From contig ONDM01000006.1 in assembly GCA_900316585.1 (NCBI GenBank), positions 371,578 through 407,011 on the forward strand: 35,434 bases of DNA. The letters run 5' to 3'. Under the pieces are notes generated by a model, which made no database searches, had not been told where the DNA came from, and was given only the letters and a program-made list of their open reading frames with translations. This stretch comes from an uncultured Prevotellaceae bacterium (GTDB lineage: Bacteria > Bacteroidota > Bacteroidia > Bacteroidales > Bacteroidaceae). Shown in pieces: positions 30,464 to 35,434 of the stretch. The translations under genes and the position numbers were made by a program. Position 1 is the first letter of the stretch. Each line of letters starts with the position of its first letter.

Positions 30464-30847
30464 CTATTTACTTACGCCACCTACTGTGTATCTTACTACG
30501 GGCGAATCTAGTAAATCCAAAGTGTAAAAATCAGCTAAAGTGAATCTTACAAATTTACCTTTTTTTACCTCTATTTTAAATGAATAAGGATAGGAACCAC
30601 TTGTTCGATACATAGACTTGAAGAATATGTTTATAGCCTTTAATTTACTATCTTCAGAAAGTTTATTGAAACTATTACTTGTAGTGAAAAGAAAAGGGAC
30701 TGCTTTCTTGCACTTAATCTCTTTAGGTACCTCGATATATAACATCCTTTCTTTTTTATACTCATCAGAAAAAATATAATCTTCACAAAGAGGTACATAG
30801 CAAAATCCAAAATCTTGTTTTACTTTTTCAAATTTATCCCAAATCAT
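30464..30847 (-). CDS. Unknown protein A, diverged duplicate of the gene at 30900
   Basis: 127 residues, no signal peptide. A central stretch (EVPKEIKCKKAVPFLF, SFNKLSEDSKLK, INIFFKSMYRTSG) and YPYSFKIEVKKGKFVRFTLADF matches residue by residue in pattern with LPKSLMYRDIKPVLM, SFMSFYPEKC, MEFARYIQSLSDE and FPKWIYVKIDDDCYMKFSFDHF of the next gene. The similarity is weak in identity but collinear over about 70 residues. It also shares a 23-24-bp leader motif with that gene, 13-14 bp upstream of the start codon. Strong A/T richness points to horizontal origin. Function unknown. Confidence 0.75.
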   Translation of the reverse strand: MIWDKFEKVKQDFGFCYVPLCEDYIFSDEYKKERMLYIEVPKEIKCKKAVPFLFTTSNSFNKLSEDSKLKAINIFFKSMYRTSGSYPYSFKIEVKKGKFVRFTLADFYTLDLLDSPVVRYTVGGVSK

Positions 30848-30860
30848 AATGCTTTAATTT

Positions 30861-30884
30861 TTAAATTGTTTTGTCTGTTTTCCG
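30861..30884 (-). promoter_or_regulatory. Conserved leader motif, copy 1
   Basis: Plus-strand 30861-30884, TTAAATTGTTTTGTC then TGTTTTCCG, equals 31339-31361 except for one inserted T. In both cases it lies 13-14 bp upstream of the ATG of a member of the same duplicated gene pair, so it is probably a shared 5' UTR or promoter part. Confidence 0.6.
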
Positions 30885-30899
30885 CTTTTCTTTTTGTTA

Positions 30900-31325
30900 T
30901 TAACTCGCAATGACTCCCTGGATGGCTTCATCCTCTCTTACGATGCTTTCCCACTGATAGTAGGCATAGCCGGAGTGCTGTTTCCTTCCCCGCTGGAAGT
31001 GGTCGAAGGAGAATTTCATGTAGCAGTCATCGTCTATCTTGACGTAAATCCACTTGGGAAATTCATCGCTGAGGCTCTGGATGTACCGGGCAAACTCCAT
31101 CAATCCCAGGTAGTAGCATTTCTCAGGATAGAAGCTCATGAAGGATTCTACACCCATCAGGACGGGTTTTATGTCTCTGTACATTAGGCTCTTAGGGAGT
31201 TTAAAATCCAGTTTGGGGTAGTCTTGAGCGCATAGGGAGGCTGGGCCCTTTGTTCCGTAAAGAGGGTAAAAATAATCAGTCGTACCCTTCCCTTGATATT
31301 TGAATTGATTACAAATTGTTCTCAT
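30900..31325 (-). CDS. Unknown protein B, diverged duplicate of the gene at 30464
   Basis: 141 residues from ATG 31325 (the in-frame upstream extension lacks a plausible start). No signal peptide. Aromatic-rich sequence: DYFYPLYGTKGPASLCAQDY, then the region collinear with protein A, then a unique tail GYAYYQWESIVREDEAIQGV. The second leader copy (31339-31361) precedes it. A hairpin at 31359-31393, which ends the P5-like gene, abuts the leader. No family recognised; the acidic and aromatic surface residues are compatible with a DNA-mimic or a binding protein, but this is only a possibility. Confidence 0.75.
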   Translation of the reverse strand: MRTICNQFKYQGKGTTDYFYPLYGTKGPASLCAQDYPKLDFKLPKSLMYRDIKPVLMGVESFMSFYPEKCYYLGLMEFARYIQSLSDEFPKWIYVKIDDDCYMKFSFDHFQRGRKQHSGYAYYQWESIVREDEAIQGVIAS

Positions 31326-31338
31326 AATTTTTTTCTGA

Positions 31339-31361
31339 TTAAATTGTTTTGTCGTTTTCCG
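31339..31361 (-). promoter_or_regulatory. Conserved leader motif, copy 2
   Basis: Plus-strand TTAAATTGTTTTGTC then GTTTTCCG, the counterpart of 30861-30884. It lies 13 bp upstream of ATG 31325. Confidence 0.6.
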
Positions 31362-31393
31362 GCACCCCACATGGGCCCTTTGCAGGGTGCCGG
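31359..31393. terminator. Hairpin after the P5-like gene
   Basis: CCGGCACCC (31359-31367) pairs with GGGTGCCGG (31385-31393), a perfect 9-bp GC-rich stem. It lies 12 bp downstream of the stop codon at 31405 and just upstream of the leader of the next gene. It has no T-tract, so it may act as an attenuator or processing site. Confidence 0.6.
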
Positions 31394-31404
31394 GATTAGG
31401 TTAG

Positions 31405-31860
31405 TTAGATTTCGGCCACATTTCCGAAGGCTAGTCTGAAGCCTTCCTTAATGCTGTCTATGGGTACTTCTTCCATGCTGATTCCATTCTCCACGCAGGT
31501 CATGGCAGCTATGATCTTCACAAACTTTTCGGTGTCCAGGAAAGGAGCTTTCAGCTGTTCATCTCCCTTGATGTTCGTGAGTTTGCAAACTCGGTTGATG
31601 TATGCCCGTGTGTTGTTTTCACTCTCTGGAGCCCACCGGTTGATGATGGAATTGATGCAGTAGGGTTCTCCATGCTGGGCAAACCAGAGCAGGTAATTAT
31701 CCAGCAGGATCCATGCGGCACGGTAGCCCATTTCACGGGTGTAGAACACGCAGAATTCCTTTTCTCTGGTATCCTCCCTCTGACCTTGCCAGAGGCGCTT
31801 TTTACCCATTCTTCTTATGTTTAGCGGATTGTTGTTCCGCATTCCTCTTGTATTTTTCAT
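31405..31860 (-). CDS. Structural protein P5-like / lysozyme-type phage protein
   Basis: 151 residues. The N-terminus NTRGMRNNNPLNIRRMGKKRLWQGQ, then FCVFYTREMGYRAAWILLDNY and IINRWAPESENNTRAYINRV, are the hallmarks of the family annotated as structural protein P5 (from PRD1-type phages) and found in many Bacteroidota prophage-like and capsule-locus regions; its fold is similar to peptidoglycan-hydrolysing lysozyme-like proteins. It lies directly after the PrimPol-DUF3987 gene on the same strand, separated by 55 bp that contain three TTGACAC repeats. No signal peptide. A phage-derived cell-wall enzyme role is family-based inference. Confidence 0.85.
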   Translation of the reverse strand: MKNTRGMRNNNPLNIRRMGKKRLWQGQREDTREKEFCVFYTREMGYRAAWILLDNYLLWFAQHGEPYCINSIINRWAPESENNTRAYINRVCKLTNIKGDEQLKAPFLDTEKFVKIIAAMTCVENGISMEEVPIDSIKEGFRLAFGNVAEI

Positions 31861-31885
31861 GATGTTTTAATACTTATTGTTTAGT

Positions 31886-31915
31886 TTGACACCTTTAACC
31901 TTGACACTTGACACC
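31886..31915. repeat. Three TTGACAC repeats
   Basis: TTGACAC occurs at 31886-31892, 31901-31907 and 31908-31914 (the first and third extended by C). They fill the 55-bp gap between the DUF3987 stop (31916) and the start of the P5-like gene (31860), so they sit in the leader of the latter. Confidence 0.55.
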
Positions 31916-34372
31916 CTAAGCCAGTTTCATATAGCGTCCAGGCAAGATGGTTTTGATTAAACCTTGCTTCCTCCAATTCTTCAGCATTTGTTTGACTGAA
32001 TTTGGACTAGCATCAGGTCCCTTTATTTTTCTCGCTTCTTCGACTGTGAATTCATTAGGCAACTGGCTATAATAGTCATCGTTCTTACCTTGAAGTACGC
32101 GTTCTCCAATTACGTAATTTACAGATTCTTTGGCATTTTGGATTTTATCCTTAAAGTAAAACTCCAGGTTGTCCATAATGTAGTCTGCAATCACCTCATA
32201 GTTGTCAAGCATTTCTTCCGTTTGGAACTGAGGCAGCTGTTGCTCCACGGCTTTAGGGTGTGCTTTCAGGAACTCCATTGCCGTCTTGCATCCGTGTGCC
32301 CACTTGGCCTTTACACCTCTTTTGTGATCCAGATTCTCCAGCAACCATTCTGCATAGCTGCAGAGCATCATACAGCAGGTGTATCGCATGGCGGTTACCG
32401 CAGCACGCATACGAAGTTGTGCCCCTATTCGGTCAAAGTTTTTCAGCTTTGAAAGACGGATCTTCTCCAGCCATTCCTTGCAGCGGTTCTCCAGTTCCGG
32501 AAGCTCCACATCTCCTTGCATGAACATGAGCAGTTCACCTACAGTCTTGATGTTTTCTTCTGCCTCCTGAGGCCGTTGTCCGTAGTCCACCAGGGGTGAG
32601 AAGGTGTTGTCCGGAGTTCGGGCAATTGCCAAACGTGTTACCTCACCATTAGTGTAATTTCGAACAGAACGATACAAGGCATCCGGGGTACAGCAGAGGG
32701 TCATATTCCAGAGCACCTCATCTATCACACCGTTCACGGCTGAGTCGCTTTTGTAGTCGCTGGAGTATCGGTCACCATCGTAAGCCAAACGCACCAGTAC
32801 TGAGGTGTCAGCCCAGCTCTGCTTGGCGTTCTGACTGAACAGGTCACTTTCGCTGGTGAAGCTTATCAGGTGTTTTCCTCCACTGTACTTGAGTCGGTAA
32901 AGAAGCATCGCATTACTGGTTCTCATGCTCTGGTAGCGTACTGCAGGATGAGGGTTCTTGGGTTGCTGCTTGGAGTTTTTGGCCATCCTTGCCTGTTCCT
33001 CATAGTCCTCCTCAATCTTGTGAGCTACCTTGTCTTCTTCTCTGACTTTCCATGCCCAGAGGTCAAAGATTGGTCCAATCTCACTCTTATCAGAGCCAGC
33101 TTCACCAACCACGTATGCCTGCAGATTCAAGTGCTTGAACTTTCCGTGAACATTCAGCCTTACCCCCGTAGCCAGACCACCAATGGCAGGGCCTACGGCT
33201 ATGATGATGGGCATGCCTAGGCTGGGTTTCACACCTTGCAAGGAGTCACGGATTCCCAGTGGCAGAGCTTTCATCTTGTCCAGGTAGAACATCTCATCTT
33301 GTTCCTCCATGTCATCCATGGCTTGCACCAGTTCAGGGTTGTCAATGTTCTCTGCCTTGATGGAGTTCAGCACATTCGTAAGTCTTGCAGGCATTCGGCT
33401 TCTACGTTCCTTGAGCGCATTGTCTATACACTGCATCTTTTCCTCTTGTGGGAACCCATCGTAGTTCGGAATCACCCGGTTCAGCAAATCTCTGCTGAAT
33501 CCGCAGATGTGCCTGAGGTTGCAGGCCAGCTCAAAGATGAGCGTGTTCCGGTTGCTCTTCATCGGCTCCACACCACCGTTGTAGAGCTTCCACCACCGGG
33601 CAATGATCACCGAGTAGGGGATGCCCAGATATTCCAGGACTGCACCTTCTTTGGGTTGAGGTGCTGGTAGTGGTTTTACCTCAGAAACAGGGCTTTCCTC
33701 TGCCGAGTACTCATCAGGATTTTTCCCGAAAGTACTCCACCGTTTGGAGTATTCTTCATTGAAATAAGTAAAGACCGCTTTGTCTAAGTAGACTGTCCAG
33801 TTTTCATCGTAGGGTACGGCATAACTCACTCTGCTTAAGTCCTTCACGCTGCTGTCGAACTGGCTTTCGGGTATTCCCATGCGCATGGCTAGTGCCCGCT
33901 GGTTTCCACCTATATCCAGATTGATGTCTGCTTGGCATACCAGCCGTATGCCGTGCCGTGAGGGTGTCCAGTGAATTACCATCACCTTCTCGTCCCGGAT
34001 GAAATCCTTGCCTTGCTGACGGTATTTTTCTTTTACCCCTTCCAGGGCTTCTTCTACCGTCCTATCAAAGATTCCATCCCAATCCAGTATGTAAAGACCA
34101 TTTGCCAGTGCTTCTTCCTTTTTCCTTCTTCGGTAAGGAAAAGTGGCTTGCCACATGATTTTAGGAAGATGGCTTTTGGAAAGAGCGGCCAGTTTGTGGT
34201 AGTCCTGGCCTGGCTCTTCTTTTAGTTCCTGGGAAGCATGGTCCAGCTCCTTGCACCGTTGTGTCTCTCGGCACCACGTCTCCAGATCTTCTGTCCGTGT
34301 TATTTTACGGAAGTCTTCTTCGGAGTTGATTTGGTGCGTAGGTTCTGTGAATTCGAGTTGATAATCGAACAT
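31916..34372 (-). CDS. VirE_N primase-polymerase-like / DUF3987 helicase-like protein
   Basis: 818 residues. The N-terminal half (about 60-250) looks like an archaeo-eukaryotic-type primase domain of the VirE_N family: LYILDWDG near 92-99 (metal Asp pair), TPSRHGIRLV near 135-144 (sxH motif) and FDSSVKDLSRVSYAVPYD near 172-189 (third acidic/Arg motif). The C-terminal half (about 245-800) is DUF3987, a P-loop helicase-like region, but the Walker A reads VGEAGSDKSEIG (about 425): GxxxxDKS instead of GxxxxGKS. A wHTH-like end is suggested by FTVEEARKIKGPDASPNSVKQMLKNWRKQG. This pair drives replication in mobile elements. It overlaps the preceding gene by 73 bp. Confidence 0.85.
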   Translation of the reverse strand: MFDYQLEFTEPTHQINSEEDFRKITRTEDLETWCRETQRCKELDHASQELKEEPGQDYHKLAALSKSHLPKIMWQATFPYRRRKKEEALANGLYILDWDGIFDRTVEEALEGVKEKYRQQGKDFIRDEKVMVIHWTPSRHGIRLVCQADINLDIGGNQRALAMRMGIPESQFDSSVKDLSRVSYAVPYDENWTVYLDKAVFTYFNEEYSKRWSTFGKNPDEYSAEESPVSEVKPLPAPQPKEGAVLEYLGIPYSVIIARWWKLYNGGVEPMKSNRNTLIFELACNLRHICGFSRDLLNRVIPNYDGFPQEEKMQCIDNALKERRSRMPARLTNVLNSIKAENIDNPELVQAMDDMEEQDEMFYLDKMKALPLGIRDSLQGVKPSLGMPIIIAVGPAIGGLATGVRLNVHGKFKHLNLQAYVVGEAGSDKSEIGPIFDLWAWKVREEDKVAHKIEEDYEEQARMAKNSKQQPKNPHPAVRYQSMRTSNAMLLYRLKYSGGKHLISFTSESDLFSQNAKQSWADTSVLVRLAYDGDRYSSDYKSDSAVNGVIDEVLWNMTLCCTPDALYRSVRNYTNGEVTRLAIARTPDNTFSPLVDYGQRPQEAEENIKTVGELLMFMQGDVELPELENRCKEWLEKIRLSKLKNFDRIGAQLRMRAAVTAMRYTCCMMLCSYAEWLLENLDHKRGVKAKWAHGCKTAMEFLKAHPKAVEQQLPQFQTEEMLDNYEVIADYIMDNLEFYFKDKIQNAKESVNYVIGERVLQGKNDDYYSQLPNEFTVEEARKIKGPDASPNSVKQMLKNWRKQGLIKTILPGRYMKLA

Positions 34373-34860
34373 ACTTCCATTACTTCTTTAGCGATTACTT
34401 TTTGTGGGTCTATGGTCAGGCTGATGCCTTTCTCACTTGCCACCTTCGGGTCAATGTAGGCTAAATCCGGGTCCTGCTCCTGACGGGAGATGGTGAAAAC
34501 CACCTGGATTTTGTCCTTGTCCGAATAGACCACTGCATGAGCGGTGCGCCCTGCCACCACGGCACGTTTCAGTGCCTGAGGGGTTGCCTGCTTTTCCAGC
34601 GGTTTGACCAGCTGGTAAGCCGTGTTTAGGATTTCTGCTGCCGGGTCTTCTGCATTCACAGCAGCCGACACCTGAAGCTTGTAAATCTTGATGCTCTTTT
34701 GCAGATTACCGTTCTTCAGTGGTCTGCCCACTGGCTCATAGAGCGTTCCCTTTTCCCCTGATTCCGGGTAGAATTCAAAGCTACCATCACTGAATGTGTA
34801 GCCACGTCCGCGTACCTTTCCGGTCATCACACGGTCCTTGTTTTTCTCTAGTTCTTCCAT
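34300..34860 (-). CDS. Unknown accessory protein upstream of the primase-helicase gene
   Basis: 186 residues from ATG 34860 (an alternative ATG is at 34884, overlapping the previous gene by 11 bp). Contains a GKVRGRGYTFSDGSFEFYPES segment near the N-terminus and lysine-rich middle and C-terminal parts (AVVAGRTAHAVVYSDKDKIQVVFTISRQEQDPDLAYIDP; TKSTPKKTSVK). No signal peptide. The basic tail and location suggest a nucleic-acid-associated role. Its 3' end overlaps the start of the PrimPol-DUF3987 gene by 73 bp in a different frame, so the two are likely translated together. I do not recognise a family. Confidence 0.75.
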   Translation of the reverse strand: MEELEKNKDRVMTGKVRGRGYTFSDGSFEFYPESGEKGTLYEPVGRPLKNGNLQKSIKIYKLQVSAAVNAEDPAAEILNTAYQLVKPLEKQATPQALKRAVVAGRTAHAVVYSDKDKIQVVFTISRQEQDPDLAYIDPKVASEKGISLTIDPQKVIAKEVMEVCSIINSNSQNLRTKSTPKKTSVK

Positions 34861-34873
34861 GACAGTAGTTTTT

Positions 34874-35173
34874 TTAAAGATCATAGCCGAAAGGACGGAA
34901 GTCCTCCTGATTCTGTTTCTGATTCTCTGCTTTGTCCAGCCATTCCTCCACACCCAGCTCATAGAGGCTCTGCATCAGCCCCTCACGGAACTTGGCTTTC
35001 CAGCCTTTTTCTGCATATTCCAGCCAGGCTGTGCAAAGGTTCTCTGCATAGGTCACCCCCAAGCAGGTCAGGCTCTCCAATGCCACCGCATAGGCACCCG
35101 GTTTGAAATAGGGCTGAAGCCTCTGGAGCGGTGTAGCCTTTGTGTTCTTCATGCGCAGTCGATTCATTTTCAT
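34874..35173 (-). CDS. Unknown small protein, second gene of the right-hand operon
   Basis: 99 residues: basic N-terminus (MKMNRLRMKNTKATPLQRLQPYFKPGAYAVALESL), an amphipathic helical middle (TYAENLCTAWLEYAEKGWKAKFREGLMQSLYELGVEEWLDKAE) and a polar C-terminus. It is soluble. Family not recognised; such small ORFs commonly sit between the ssDNA-binding-like and the primase genes in these elements. The ATG overlaps the stop of the upstream gene by 4 bp (35170-35173), an ATGA coupling. An alternative start at the third residue cannot be excluded. Confidence 0.75.
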   Translation of the reverse strand: MKMNRLRMKNTKATPLQRLQPYFKPGAYAVALESLTCLGVTYAENLCTAWLEYAEKGWKAKFREGLMQSLYELGVEEWLDKAENQKQNQEDFRPFGYDL

Positions 35174-35434
35174 CCTCGGCCTCCTTTCTCAATCTTCCAC
35201 ACCCGCAGTTCATTGAAAACCCGGTCTGCGTTCTGGTTGTAACGGCCTTTCAGCTCAAAGTGCACGGTCACTACCGTACCCTCTGCAATGTTAAAGTTCT
35301 CTGCCAGGTCATTTCTGAGTGTAAACGATCCCACTTGCGGATATTGCTCCACTGTGGTGATTACCACTTCCCGGCTCTTGATGGAGTCCCCGTTCCTGGT
35401 CTGGTAGGTCTCCACTGGTTTTACGGTATCCAGG
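35170..35434 (-). CDS. DUF3127-like (OB-fold) protein, 5' end beyond window
   Basis: The reading frame is open to the right edge of the window; the GTG at 35415 is only an internal possibility, as sequence LDTVKPVETYQTRNGDSIKS continues from outside, where the true start should lie. The core KSREVVITTVEQYPQVGSFTLRN then GTVVTVHFELKGRYNQ and NELRVWKIEKGG matches the DUF3127 family, small OB-fold proteins of phages and Bacteroidota mobile elements thought to bind single-stranded DNA. It is the most upstream gene visible in this minus-strand operon and would protect ssDNA for the downstream primase-helicase. The role is family inference. Confidence 0.78.
   Translation of the reverse strand, partial: LDTVKPVETYQTRNGDSIKSREVVITTVEQYPQVGSFTLRNDLAENFNIAEGTVVTVHFELKGRYNQNADRVFNELRVWKIEKGGRG

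Noticed and set aside
30317..30511. Plus-strand 64-codon open frame
   Set aside because: Overlaps a terminator hairpin and the 3' end of the minus-strand gene at 30464; no start context or similarity.

Overview
The window is a chromosomal segment of a Bacteroidales bacterium (Bacteroides, Phocaeicola or Prevotella type). Evidence: a hybrid two-component regulator with a C-terminal AraC domain, SDS-less A/T-rich leaders, and repeated promoters of the Bacteroidota form TTTG-N20-TAnnTTTG. It also has a cytochrome bd operon headed by a DUF4492 gene, a serine-type sulfatase, and a VirE_N/DUF3987 primase-helicase gene. No rRNA, tRNA or CRISPR array was seen. Genes at both ends run off the window.

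Layout. 1-627: partial secreted TIM-barrel-like protein (-), divergent from a 945-residue TPR-type hybrid two-component sensor/regulator (1098-3935). 4401-5918: exported sulfatase (-); 6102-6851: outer-membrane-type protein (+). 6911-9903: DUF4492-cydA-cydB respiratory operon (-). 10051-11079: von Willebrand A domain fused to a macro-like (A1S_2505-type) domain. 11400-11828: PepSY-like periplasmic protein. 12137-13010: membrane protein plus small winged-helix regulator. 13064-13870: ogt-trx operon (-). 13979-16537: GH9 endoglucanase-like enzyme. 16597-17811: OmpA-domain outer-membrane protein (-), divergent from a TPR histidine kinase, a NarL-type response regulator and a Sel1-repeat protein (17964-20915). 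20922-22181: cation-diffusion transporter. 22268-23320: divergent cupin/HxlR pair. 23336-23611: remnant of protoporphyrinogen oxidase. 23819-25401: ArsR-type regulator and a TlpA-like lipoprotein. 25490-28289: SDR oxidoreductase, N-formylglutamate amidohydrolase-like protein, metallophosphoesterase, and the internally deleted remnant of a HAD nucleotidase. 28333-29849: periplasmic metallo-beta-lactamase-fold protein and a secreted unknown. From about 29985 to the right edge there is an accessory, AT-richer cluster on the minus strand: a DUF3127-like protein, two small unknowns, the PrimPol-DUF3987 protein, a P5-like lysozyme-type protein, two homologous small unknowns, and one more small ORF. 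It looks like part of an integrated mobile or phage-like element.

Most notable: (i) two 20-bp palindromes exactly 40 bp apart between the divergent ompA-like gene and the two-component operon, sitting where both -33 boxes should be; (ii) two genes (hemG-like and HAD nucleotidase) reduced in the same way, keeping promoter and leader but losing most of the coding region; (iii) a 133-bp imperfect palindrome at 29185-29317; (iv) tandem 17-bp direct repeats and a pair of diverged duplicate genes with a shared leader in the accessory cluster; (v) a VWA-macro-like fusion and a putative manganese-type CDF exporter with a non-standard architecture. No complete new defence or mobility system can be demonstrated from this window alone; the right-hand cluster is the best candidate for undescribed biology.
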